Below are positions 1 through 6,779 of a stretch of DNA of 8,838 nucleotides, piece by piece. The stretch's first letter is position 1. The number at the start of each line of letters is the position of its first letter. The notes under the pieces are model-generated. The model was not told where the DNA came from and did not search any database. It was given only the letters and a program-made list of their open reading frames with translations. Source of the stretch: Desulfuromonadaceae bacterium (GTDB lineage Bacteria > Desulfobacterota > Desulfuromonadia > Desulfuromonadales > SZUA-401); assembly GCA_003246035.1 (NCBI GenBank), contig QKBP01000037.1, positions 1-8,838 on the forward strand, in the 5' to 3' direction. The position numbers and the translations under genes were made by a program.

Positions 1-81
1 CATGTTGAATGGATTTTGTTAGATGCGGTACGCGGGGAAACGTCGGCTCCATGTTCGGGCAGGACTCTACCGGTTTTGCAT

Positions 82-95
82 GCTGTTCCAACAGC
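82..95. repeat. 14-base inverted repeat, possible operator
   Basis: GCTGTTCCAACAGC is a perfect 6+6 dyad with a two-base centre, about 250 bases upstream of the SCO-family start codon. It has the size of a dimeric repressor or activator site. I do not recognise the regulator, and a dyad this short could occur by chance. Confidence 0.25.
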
Positions 96-331
96 TCATT
101 GTGGCAAGTTCGAGGCTGCCAGGGCTCCTCGATTGGAGGGGGATGCTTCACATAAGCGACGTAAAAGGGCTGTCGATTCGATGCCGCGGCTTTCCCACAT
201 AGTGCGGCCGTTAAACACTTGCATTGTGGTGGAGGCCTGTTATTTCTTAAGAAGCTCAAAAGTGACCAGCGCATTGAATGTCAGCGTGATGCACCCTGTG
301 TTCAAAACAATCATCTCAACTGACCTGAAGT

Positions 332-336
332 AAGGA
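332..336 (+). promoter_or_regulatory. Ribosome binding site of the SCO-family gene
   Basis: AAGGA lies 8 bases before the ATG at 345. It supports that start codon for the first gene of the plus-strand unit. Confidence 0.6.
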
Positions 337-344
337 TAGCGGTT

Positions 345-917
345 ATGAAGGTATTTAAGCGGCCACTTCTTCTCGTGGGTTCACTCCTGTTTTGTCTTGC
401 ACTGCAAAGTCCGGCCCTGGGCAAACTACGCTATGAACGGACGGTTGCCTCTTACGAAGTTCCTGATGTCGTACTGATCAATCAGGATGGAAAACGTGTC
501 CGGTTGAAAGAACTACTCGAAACCGATCGGCGTGTTGTGGTGGACTTCATCTACGGAACCTGTACGACGATATGTCCAATCATGTCGGCCGGCTACGCTC
601 ATCTGCAAAGACAGCTAGGTGATGACAGCGCTTCGGTTCAATTAGTTTCCATCACTATTGACCCCGAACATGACACCCCCGAAATTCTTAAGGAATACCT
701 TGCCAAATACCGCGCCAGACCGGGCTGGAATTTTCTCACGGGTAGTCGGCGCGATATAGAGCGGGTCATGTACGCTTTTGATGCATTTTTCCGGGACAAG
801 ATGGATCATCAACCACTGACATTCATTCGATCACCCGTTGACGACAACTGGGTTCGTCTGTACGGACTTATAAGCGGTGTTGATTTTATGAACGAATTCG
901 AAAAGGCAAGAGAATAA
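345..917 (+). CDS. SCO1/SenC-family copper/thiol protein, secreted
   Basis: SCO proteins are thioredoxin-fold, copper-binding thiol proteins of the envelope. They deliver copper to or reduce cysteines of cuproenzymes, classically the CuA site of cytochrome c oxidase. The 190-residue product has a basic start and hydrophobic segment (about 5-22), likely cleaved after ALG near residue 26. The thioredoxin-like domain follows: VVVDFIYGTC, the CxxxC motif CTTIC (Cys73 and Cys77), the conserved VSITIDPEHDTPE segment (about 101-113), and the third copper ligand His155 in DKMDH. All three SCO metal ligands are therefore present. Length is close to the family norm. It is the first gene of a unit; its TAA is followed after one base by the ATG of the cytochrome fusion. 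No oxidase subunit is nearby, so the client is unlikely to be a local CuA oxidase and may be a neighbour. Family assignment is firm, partner unknown. Confidence 0.9.
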   Translation: MKVFKRPLLLVGSLLFCLALQSPALGKLRYERTVASYEVPDVVLINQDGKRVRLKELLETDRRVVVDFIYGTCTTICPIMSAGYAHLQRQLGDDSASVQLVSITIDPEHDTPEILKEYLAKYRARPGWNFLTGSRRDIERVMYAFDAFFRDKMDHQPLTFIRSPVDDNWVRLYGLISGVDFMNEFEKARE

Positions 918-918
918 C

Positions 919-2643
919 ATGGAGAAGACCTTGCGCATGGTCACGACCATTACCCGAACCGTATCGTTCTTACTCATAAGTCTCTTTATTATGATGCTGG
1001 ACCAGTTCAACGGTGCCATGGCAGCCTCGTCTCACCTCGACGGAGTGACACCGGAGCAAATCCAGATCTTGGGTGAACAGATGTACCGCCGAGGCGTGCT
1101 CCCCTCCGGAGAGCCGATCAAGGCTTACGTGAGTGGCGATGTCGAGGTGGATGGAACATCGTTTACGTGCGTCAGTTGCCACCTTCACAGCGGCATGGGA
1201 TCCGTCGAAGGCGAGGTAATTACGCCTCCGACCAATGGTAGAATTCTCTATGCTGAACGAAAACCGTATATCGTCGGCGCAGAGTTCGTACCGTCGTACC
1301 ACAATTATGCCGTCTACCTCCCTGAGCGCCCCCCCTATACGGACGAAACGCTGGCGAAGCTGATTGCTTCGGGGGTTGACCCCAACGGTCGCTCAGTGCT
1401 TGCCGCCATGCCGCGGTATGATATCGGCGATCGTGACATGGCCATATTGATTGAGTATTTGAAGACTCTCTCAGATCAATTACCCCCCGGCGTCACCAAA
1501 GAGCACATTAAATTTGCCACGGTCATCGTTGAGGGCACCGATTCCAGATCGATTGCCTCGATGCTCCTGCCGATTCAGTTCAGCGTCGATCGCAAAAACA
1601 GCCTCGCCGTAGCTTCGAAAAACAATGACCGCGTTGCGCGCATGGGTTACAACATGCTCGGAGATTTACACGCGACAACCTTTTCTCTCGACCAATGGGT
1701 CTTGAAGGGCTCTCCTGAAACGTGGCGGGCCCAGCTTGAAGACTACTACGATAAAAATCCCGTCTTCGCGCTGCTTGGTGGCATTTCACCCGGAGAATGG
1801 GAACCCGTGCACAGATTCTGCGAAGAGCATCACCTCCCGGATCTGTTTCCGGTGGTTGATTATCCGGTGATATCCCAAAATGATTGGTATACCCAGTACC
1901 TGTCTCGAGGATTCCGGCAGGAGGGTGAAGCGGCCGCTCGCTATTTAAACGGCTTGTCTGAACTGCTAAGTGGAAAGAGTGTCATTCAGGTTGCGCGCAA
2001 CACCTCCCGCGGCCGCGCCTTATCCGAAGGCTTTCGAAGCGTTTGGATGGAGCGAGGACATGAGCTACGCGAAGACATCGTTATTGAACCCGACGAGACC
2101 TTTTCGGGCTTACAGTTGCAACGGGTCATTGCTGAACAAAAACCCGATGTTTTGCTTTATTGGGATGATTCGCGGGGCCTCGATACGTTGGCAGGCCTTG
2201 AAGGGCTGACCCAGGCTCCCGGAATTGTCATTGCTTCGGCCAATTGGATGGATCAGGCCATTCATACAGCATCTGATGAACTGCGTAAGCGGCTTCATCT
2301 GACGTACCCGTATCGACTCCCCGTCAATGAGGCCCGCTACGACATCGATGCCCGAAAGGTGCTCGCAGGTAAATCGGCGAAAGATTATGACCCCGTCATT
2401 CTCCGTAAGTCGTTCATCACACAGGAAATCCTCGGCAAGGCCTTGATGGAGATGCGGGGTGAGTACTATCGGGATTTCCTTCTCGATACAATCGGCATGT
2501 TTGATGATAAGTACCTTCCCCTTTACGAACGCATCAGCTTCGGCCCGGGACAGCGCTATGCTTCAAAGGGTTGCTACATCGTGAAACTGGGTAAAGGAGA
2601 CCCGGCACCTCTGGAGGCAGTGACCGAATGGGTGATTCCATGA
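919..2643 (+). CDS. Secreted mono-haem cytochrome c fused to type I periplasmic binding domain
   Basis: The 574-residue protein has a signal peptide (hydrophobic about 15-28, likely cut after AMA at 35). A class I cytochrome c domain follows: haem site CVSCH (Cys84, Cys87, His88) and a probable axial Met164 in AAMPRYD, followed by a helix ending LIEYLKTLS, as in cytochrome subunits of membrane dehydrogenases. From about residue 196 the rest reads as a type I periplasmic binding fold of the Leu/Ile/Val-receptor kind, with alternating strands and helices such as KSVIQVARNTSRGRAL and KPDVLLYWDDSRG, and no second haem motif. No ABC permease or ATPase is encoded with it, so transport is doubtful; ligand-gated electron transfer, sensing or a partner role for an unseen dehydrogenase is inferred. 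The start overlaps the SCO end almost completely (one-base gap); an alternative ATG at 937 has GGAG at 921-924 upstream. Haem domain certain, binding-fold call from sequence pattern. Confidence 0.82.
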   Translation: MEKTLRMVTTITRTVSFLLISLFIMMLDQFNGAMAASSHLDGVTPEQIQILGEQMYRRGVLPSGEPIKAYVSGDVEVDGTSFTCVSCHLHSGMGSVEGEVITPPTNGRILYAERKPYIVGAEFVPSYHNYAVYLPERPPYTDETLAKLIASGVDPNGRSVLAAMPRYDIGDRDMAILIEYLKTLSDQLPPGVTKEHIKFATVIVEGTDSRSIASMLLPIQFSVDRKNSLAVASKNNDRVARMGYNMLGDLHATTFSLDQWVLKGSPETWRAQLEDYYDKNPVFALLGGISPGEWEPVHRFCEEHHLPDLFPVVDYPVISQNDWYTQYLSRGFRQEGEAAARYLNGLSELLSGKSVIQVARNTSRGRALSEGFRSVWMERGHELREDIVIEPDETFSGLQLQRVIAEQKPDVLLYWDDSRGLDTLAGLEGLTQAPGIVIASANWMDQAIHTASDELRKRLHLTYPYRLPVNEARYDIDARKVLAGKSAKDYDPVILRKSFITQEILGKALMEMRGEYYRDFLLDTIGMFDDKYLPLYERISFGPGQRYASKGCYIVKLGKGDPAPLEAVTEWVIP

Positions 2644-3077
2644 GAAGGAATCCTGACGGCAAGAAGTCACTCACGCGGAAACCATGTTCCTTGACGCCTT
2701 GCGCTCGGGGAATTGATGGTACGCTTTTGGTGATTCTAGGGATTGCGGCGATCTGCCTTTGGCCATCCTGGCTTCTTGCCGACGATAATCCACCGGCAGA
2801 GGCTCAACAGGCTTGGCTCATCAAAGACTATCGTTACGTCCCGGCAAGCGACAAGGATAATCCCGACACCGGTCTGGCCCTATGCGGGACCCGCTGTAAC
2901 GCGATGACCACGGACTACCGCAATGTCATCGATCCCGGAGGTTATCGCTACATCCGCATAGCAGAAGACCGGGAATTAGTTATTCAACTCGACAACCCGT
3001 TTATCGGAGGACATTGTGTTTGCGTTGCCGATGAATATGTCATTCGGATCAACGACCTGACTGGACCCGAGCGTTGA
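2628..3077 (+). CDS. Unknown exported protein with paired Cys motifs
   Basis: I do not recognise the family. The 149-residue product has a long basic N-terminus (1-30), one hydrophobic stretch (about 31-50) ending WLLADD that can be a late signal peptide or anchor, and a small polar domain. This domain contains LCGTRC (Cys86, Cys90) and GGHCVC (His129, Cys130, Cys132), an arrangement suited to binding a metal or forming two disulfides. The start codon is uncertain. ATG 2628 has GGAGG at 2613-2617, 10 bases upstream, and overlaps the previous gene by 16 bases. ATG 2640 forms an ATGA overlap with the previous stop. Either implies translational coupling to the cytochrome fusion and a shared function. 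With SCO as first gene, a copper or thiol-exchange client or accessory role is a reasonable inference, not shown. Confidence 0.7.
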   Translation: MGDSMRRNPDGKKSLTRKPCSLTPCARGIDGTLLVILGIAAICLWPSWLLADDNPPAEAQQAWLIKDYRYVPASDKDNPDTGLALCGTRCNAMTTDYRNVIDPGGYRYIRIAEDRELVIQLDNPFIGGHCVCVADEYVIRINDLTGPER

Positions 3078-3601
3078 CGTAACTTAGCAGGTTCACGTCC
3101 TAACGTCCTCCCGGCAAACAGAACGGTTACCAAATCCCACCACACATGGTCTCGTGCATACGCCACCGAAAACGACTTCACCTCAAATGGCCGGCACTGA
3201 AACCGGCGAAAATAGTTGAAATAGCCGGCGTCTCCTGATGGCCCGCTTGCACGTTAACCTTCCTGGTTCCTCTTCAGTCCGGTAGTCTTGAATAATTTCA
3301 CCCAGCGCTTGCACCCCCGACAGGTAGTCGTACCTCTATATAGCGATTCGCAAAGCATGGTGCCATCCGATGTGAAGCACCGGAGTCATCTATCCGATGA
3401 CCTCATTCGGTGCGACGGCGGTGGCCGTGATGCGCCGCCAACCGATGTCGATTTCCCAGGATCTTGAAAATTTTGCGCCGATACACGCTGAATATCGAGC
3501 ATTGCACCGAAGATCGCGAAGGATAGGCAGGAAGCTTGGAAAATGGACTCAGAACGTACGTTACGCTTGGGTCCTAACCGGTCTTTGAGGAAAAACGCAC
3601 T
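3078..3601. other. Convergent intergenic gap
   Basis: This 524-base gap separates the 3' ends of the plus- and minus-strand units. The longest frames, such as 3397-3588 on the plus strand, have no domain or ribosome binding site and look like chance. A 5-base stem GCCGG (3190-3194) with CCGGC (3203-3207) lacks a T-run. A composite hairpin at 3377-3413 is listed separately. An AACGTACGTT palindrome sits at 3553-3562. On the minus strand, a CTTTGA/TCAAAG stem with T5 in its loop lies right after the operon end (about 3590-3608) but is not a classical terminator. GC is roughly 57% in a counted block. A degraded gene cannot be excluded. Confidence 0.5.
3377..3413. repeat. Composite hairpin with competing upstream arm
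   Basis: The outer stem GCACCG (3377-3382) pairs with CGGTGC (3408-3413), and the inner stem GTCATC (3385-3390) pairs with GATGAC (3396-3401) around the loop TATCC, giving 12 base pairs in 37 bases. GGTGC at 3359-3363 could instead pair with GCACC at 3377-3381, competing with the outer stem. ATCCGATG is repeated directly at 3365-3372 and 3392-3399. It could be a transcription-end or RNA-processing element between convergent genes. No T-run follows on either strand, so it is not called a terminator. Confidence 0.4.
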
Positions 3602-4603
3602 TCAAAGCATTTTCAAGGGGCTGAAGAATAGCTCCCAGGCGGCAACAACTGTGAAGAGAGCCAGAAACAGCATGGCTGCGATCGACCATCGACGTATCGC
3701 AGGCTGAACAACTTCCGACATACCGGGAAGACGTCCCATAAGCTGCAGTAAACCTGGTGCCAGACCGCACAATGTTGTCCCAAACAGCCCTGCGTACAAC
3801 GGATAGCCGATAAAATGGTAGCCGCGCTGGAGCATGTCGAAGGGACAATGATGAGTCGGCAACTGGTAGATGTAGAGCGACAAAAACGAGATAATCGCCA
3901 CAAACCCCACCACAAAGAAGCTCCCGGCAAGAATCGACACCACATAGCGCAGCAAGGCTTTTTGAACGAAAAGGCTGGCGACCAGGGTAACGGCATAGAG
4001 CATCAGCGCCGTAAAGAAAAGTGCCATGCCAGGCACCATCGGCATACCCGCGATTTCGGCCGCAAGACTGTCTGTACCACTACTGAACAGGGAACCGCAG
4101 CAGGAGGTAATCACCTTCGGGCGCAGCCCGGTGAAATAGACGTAGGTCAACAGCAGGTCGAGCACGCTCAAGGGGGCCAGCAGAAGCAGTGCTGCAAACT
4201 TGAGCCGCAGCAGGGGAGCGGTTTCGACCTGGCGGTCGTACTGGTTGGCAATCACCCAGAGCCCGCCAAGAAAAAACAGCCAGAGTTTGAGAAACAGTAC
4301 TTGCCAGCCGTACGGCGCGGCGTTGAGGGTCCCGGTAGCACACATCGCACCGGTAAACAGGGGATGCAGGTTTTCGGCGGTGAAGACAAACAGCGGAAGG
4401 CTGAGCATGGCGAAGGCCAGAGCATGGTGGGTGAGCGTGGTGACCAGGTCGCAGCGCCGCTCGAGGGCGAGCTGGCGCTCGTCCGCCGACTCCGGCCGCC
4501 AGTGGCGCATGACCTGCCAGCCGACCTGTGCCGCCTTGAAAAGCAGCAGATTCACCAGCAGCCCGCCGAGCAGCAGGGCGAGTATGGCCGGGTGGAGGAT
4601 CAT
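3602..4603 (-). CDS. Unknown eight-helix membrane protein with Cys/His motifs
   Basis: The family is not recognised by name. The 333-residue product has about eight hydrophobic helices (near 5-24, 60-77, 99-118, 135-157, 191-213, 220-246, 268-289, 305-328). The loops between them hold motifs that look functional: HPLFTGAMCATG (His80, Cys88), TSCCGSLF (Cys168, Cys169) and THHCPFD with GYHFIGYPLY (His251, His252, Cys253, His263). Cysteines and histidines clustered at membrane faces suggest metal or thiol chemistry. The ATG overlaps the ATPase stop as ATGA and has no clear Shine-Dalgarno, so translation probably depends on coupling; I therefore rejected a longer frame that runs upstream through the ATPase gene. 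It is last in the NosL-ABC operon. Its 3' third is clearly less GC-rich (about 50%) than its 5' part (up to 78% in a counted block). Membrane nature firm, function unknown. Confidence 0.8.
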   Translation of the reverse strand: MILHPAILALLLGGLLVNLLLFKAAQVGWQVMRHWRPESADERQLALERRCDLVTTLTHHALAFAMLSLPLFVFTAENLHPLFTGAMCATGTLNAAPYGWQVLFLKLWLFFLGGLWVIANQYDRQVETAPLLRLKFAALLLLAPLSVLDLLLTYVYFTGLRPKVITSCCGSLFSSGTDSLAAEIAGMPMVPGMALFFTALMLYAVTLVASLFVQKALLRYVVSILAGSFFVVGFVAIISFLSLYIYQLPTHHCPFDMLQRGYHFIGYPLYAGLFGTTLCGLAPGLLQLMGRLPGMSEVVQPAIRRWSIAAMLFLALFTVVAAWELFFSPLKML

Positions 4604-5292
4604 GCCGGTGCGCTGTCGACGATCTGTCCGTCGCGCATCGAGACGACCCGCTGCACAAGGGTGTGCTCGTAGACCAGCCGGTCGTGACTGGCCAGCAGGA
4701 TGGTCTTCCCCTGGCGATGGAGCTCGGCCATGATCGCGAGGAATTCCTCGGCGAGTTGGCGATCGAGGTGGGCAGTCGGCTCGTCGGCGATCACTACCGC
4801 GGGATCGTTGACCAGCGCCCGTGCGATGGCCACCCGCTGCTGTTCCCCCCCGGAGAGCTGGCGTACCTTGAAACGGGCTTTTCCGGCAAGGTCCATGCGC
4901 TCCAGAAGCGCCTCGCCCCGCTGGCGCATCGCCGCGAAATCGAGCGGCTCGGGGTAGAGAGGAAGGAGAACGTTTTCCAGCACCGTCAGGTCGCGCAGCA
5001 GGTGGAACTGCTGGAAGATGAAGCCGAAGGTCTGGCGCCGCACGCGAGTCAGGAAGCGCTCCGGGAGACGCGAGACCTCGCGCCCGGAGACCGTCACCCG
5101 CCCCTGGGTCGGGCGGCTCATGCATCCGAGGAGGCTGAGAAGGGTCGTCTTGCCCGAACCGCTCGGCCCTGTGAACGCCACCACCTCGCCGGGTCCGATC
5201 TCGAGCGTAGCCCCCGTGAGCGCGGTAAAGGCGTCCGGCTTGCCGGGGTTGTAGGTCTTGGCCAGCTTGTCACACTGCAGCAGCGCGTCCAT
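4600..5292 (-). CDS. ABC transporter ATPase, LolD/MacB type
   Basis: This is the cytoplasmic ATP-hydrolysing subunit for the FtsX-type permease encoded just upstream. The 230 residues contain every required motif: Walker A GPSGSGKT (42-49), Q-loop in IFQQ (Gln94), signature LSGGEQQR (146-153), Walker B AVVIADEP with catalytic Glu171, D-loop AHLD and switch His203 in ASHD. Length and the form of the Q-loop region fit the LolD/MacB/FtsE group, whose members drive periplasmic conformational work (lipoprotein release, efflux, wall hydrolase control) rather than classical import. The start has GAGGA (5301-5305) 8 bases upstream and follows the permease stop by 3 bases. Its stop overlaps the next ATG. 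In nos clusters NosF is the analogous ATPase, but the partner here is FtsX-like, not NosY-like. The substrate is unknown. Confidence 0.93.
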   Translation of the reverse strand: MDALLQCDKLAKTYNPGKPDAFTALTGATLEIGPGEVVAFTGPSGSGKTTLLSLLGCMSRPTQGRVTVSGREVSRLPERFLTRVRRQTFGFIFQQFHLLRDLTVLENVLLPLYPEPLDFAAMRQRGEALLERMDLAGKARFKVRQLSGGEQQRVAIARALVNDPAVVIADEPTAHLDRQLAEEFLAIMAELHRQGKTILLASHDRLVYEHTLVQRVVSMRDGQIVDSAPA

Positions 5293-5295
5293 CGC

Positions 5296-6459
5296 TCAAA
5301 TCCTCATAATGCTGTCGGGCTCGGTGATCGCCGTCTTCCAGGACGGCAGGACCGTACTCGCCACGTAGGGGACGACGGTCAGGAAAGCGAGCACGAAGAG
5401 TTGGTACAGATCGATGTACGGTACCAGATCGAAGCCCGGGAAGAGCACCGACCAGCCGCGCAAGACGGCCGCCAGGACGGGGGCCCCGAGGTGGAAAACA
5501 TGTACGAAGGCGGCGAGCAGGCCGAGCAGAAATGCCGTCAGCGCGATCGCCGCCCCTTCCCAGAATTTGAGCAGCAACACGTCGGCGGTATCCCAACCGA
5601 TCGCCTTGAGAATCCCTATTTCGCGCCTCTCCTCGGCGCTCAGGCCGGTTGCCTTGTCCCAGGCGAGAATGCAGAACGCTACCAGCGCCGCGGCGAAGAC
5701 GCTCAGTAGCATCCCGCCGCGCCAGTTGAAGACCGCGTCGTAGGTGCGCAGAACCTCACTGCGGGTGATCGGCCGGGAATCGGGGAAGCGGCGCTTGATC
5801 TTGATGGCGAGGGTATCGATCTCGCTGGGGTTGTAGACGTGCACGGCGACATCGGTGGCCAGCCCGTCGGGGAGGGCGAAGAAGCGGCGTATCTCCTCGG
5901 GGTTCAGCACCACCAGGTCGTTGCTGAGCAGCTCCGAGGCCGGAGAAAACACCCCGCTGACCCGATAACTCACCCCCAGCGCCTCGGCATCGATGAGGAC
6001 GAGGTAATCACCGACTTCGACGCCGCGCACCTCGGCGACGCCTTGACCGATGGCGCACTCCTCGGCGTTCTTCGGCATCTCGCCTTCAAGCAGCGGCCAT
6101 TCTTGAGCGGGTGTGGGGGACACACCCATGAGAGTAAAATTGGCCTGAGTCAGGGCGTCGTAATAGTATCCCCAGAACCGGGGTTCGGCGCGCGCCACCC
6201 CCGGCAGCGTGCCGATCTCCCGGGCGTACTCTTCCGGCACGAGATCATGCCTCCCGGCCACCTGGCGCTGCACCACCAGGTCGGGGGCGGCAGCCAGAAG
6301 CTCGACCGCCTCGCTGCGCAGGGCGTGGGTGAGAAACAGCACCGAGGCCAGTACCGATACGGTAAAGGCAAACACCAGTACGATCGCGAGACTCTTCCCC
6401 CAGCGACGGCGCAACCCGGAAAGGGCCTGCTCGAGAATCTTCAGGTGACGGCGGATCAT
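5296..6459 (-). CDS. FtsX/MacB-like ABC permease
   Basis: The 387-residue inner-membrane subunit has the standard FtsX/MacB layout: one helix (about 24-44), a large periplasmic MacB-PCD-like domain (about 48-245), then three helices (about 249-267, 300-322, 353-373). The cytoplasmic coupling segment ERREIGILKAIGW (277-289) is the family hallmark that contacts the ATPase. Such transporters couple ATP hydrolysis to periplasmic movement (mechanotransmission) without moving substrate through the membrane. Start: ATG at 6459 overlaps the preceding stop as ATGA, with GGGGAG (6467-6472) 7 bases upstream. A frame extending to 6711 is rejected because it overlies the previous gene and reads as arginine- and proline-rich noise. 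Placed between a small anchored protein and the ATPase, it should be the core of the module; NosL or the Cys-repeat protein are candidate periplasmic partners (inference). Confidence 0.9.
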   Translation of the reverse strand: MIRRHLKILEQALSGLRRRWGKSLAIVLVFAFTVSVLASVLFLTHALRSEAVELLAAAPDLVVQRQVAGRHDLVPEEYAREIGTLPGVARAEPRFWGYYYDALTQANFTLMGVSPTPAQEWPLLEGEMPKNAEECAIGQGVAEVRGVEVGDYLVLIDAEALGVSYRVSGVFSPASELLSNDLVVLNPEEIRRFFALPDGLATDVAVHVYNPSEIDTLAIKIKRRFPDSRPITRSEVLRTYDAVFNWRGGMLLSVFAAALVAFCILAWDKATGLSAEERREIGILKAIGWDTADVLLLKFWEGAAIALTAFLLGLLAAFVHVFHLGAPVLAAVLRGWSVLFPGFDLVPYIDLYQLFVLAFLTVVPYVASTVLPSWKTAITEPDSIMRI

Positions 6460-6779
6460 AGGCTTTCTCCCCGGCGGACCGTCAGGGTCGTGGTCGCGTT
6501 GCGCGGTGGTGGTGCGATCAGGGATCCGGCCGGAAAGTGCTCCAGCGAACCCGGAAATTCCTGGAAAGGGGTGAAGAGGTCGGCCTGCGACGGGTGGCGC
6601 GTATAGCGCGCCTCGCTCCAGATCGCCAGATCGGTGAGGCCGAGCCGACGGACCAGCTCCCGGGAGTCCCGGGTGTACGTTTCGGCCAACACCCTCTGCC
6701 GGTGCGCCCATACCAAGTTAGCGGCGACCAGAAACAGGAGCAGTACGATGAGTGAGAGGAAAATCCGGTGCAACTTCAT
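6456..6779 (-). CDS. Small membrane-anchored protein of unknown function
   Basis: Family not named. The 107-residue product is a single N-terminal anchor or uncleaved signal (about 5-24, ending NLVWA) followed by a short periplasmic domain with a charged helix (about 28-47) and a distinctive tail containing WSEARYTRHPSQ, FTPFQEFPGSLEHFP and AGSLIAPPP. There are no cysteines. The gene is real rather than a shadow: ATGA overlaps join it to nosL upstream and the permease downstream, and AAGGAAG (6793-6799) lies 13 bases before its ATG. Invariant position between a chaperone and an ABC permease suggests an accessory subunit that contacts the permease's periplasmic domain, but that is inference. 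Confidence 0.72.
   Translation of the reverse strand: MKLHRIFLSLIVLLLFLVAANLVWAHRQRVLAETYTRDSRELVRRLGLTDLAIWSEARYTRHPSQADLFTPFQEFPGSLEHFPAGSLIAPPPRNATTTLTVRRGESL

Larger units (their letters stand above)
1..344. other. Leader region without a convincing gene
   Basis: This stretch precedes the SCO-family gene. A TTG-initiated reading frame (16-333, plus) crosses it, but its product has no recognisable domain, no ribosome binding site and a composition that looks like translated non-coding DNA. The visible structure is a 14-base dyad at 82-95, a 10-base palindrome TTCTTAAGAA at 244-253, and a weak promoter-like pair TTGCAT (219-224) and TATTTC (241-246) spaced by 16 bases. The promoter must lie here if the three plus-strand genes are transcribed from within the window, but no -35/-10 pair is strong enough to call. 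Confidence 0.5.

Noticed and set aside
102..117. Sigma-54-like promoter TGGCAAG with GC at the -12 position
   Set aside because: GG and GC are 10 bases apart as required, but the TT before GC is absent, the site is about 230 bases from the gene, and no enhancer-binding site is clear.
16..333. 105-codon plus-strand frame ahead of the SCO gene
   Set aside because: TTG start, no ribosome binding site, no signal peptide or domain; compatible with chance.
3553..3562. AACGTACGTT palindrome
   Set aside because: Ten-base palindromes occur by chance and no promoter or gene start is adjacent.
3815..4672. Long plus-strand frame (285 codons) opposite the membrane protein gene
   Set aside because: It is antisense to a protein with clear helices, is rich in Gln, Lys and His, and has no domain: a shadow frame of GC-rich DNA.
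4604..5125. N-terminal extension of the membrane protein frame
   Set aside because: The extension overlies the ATPase gene and reads as Arg/Pro/Ala-rich noise; the ATGA-coupled ATG at 4603 is directly followed by a membrane helix.
4663..5709. Long plus-strand frame (348 codons) opposite the ATPase and permease genes
   Set aside because: It crosses two well-supported genes on the other strand, including every ATPase motif, and shows no domain or ribosome binding site.
5839..6606. Plus-strand frame (255 codons) opposite the permease
   Set aside because: Antisense to the MacB-like domain and without protein-like features.
6460..6711. N-terminal extension of the permease frame
   Set aside because: It overlies the 107-residue gene; the ATG at 6459 has its own ribosome binding site and is followed by the expected FtsX N-terminus.
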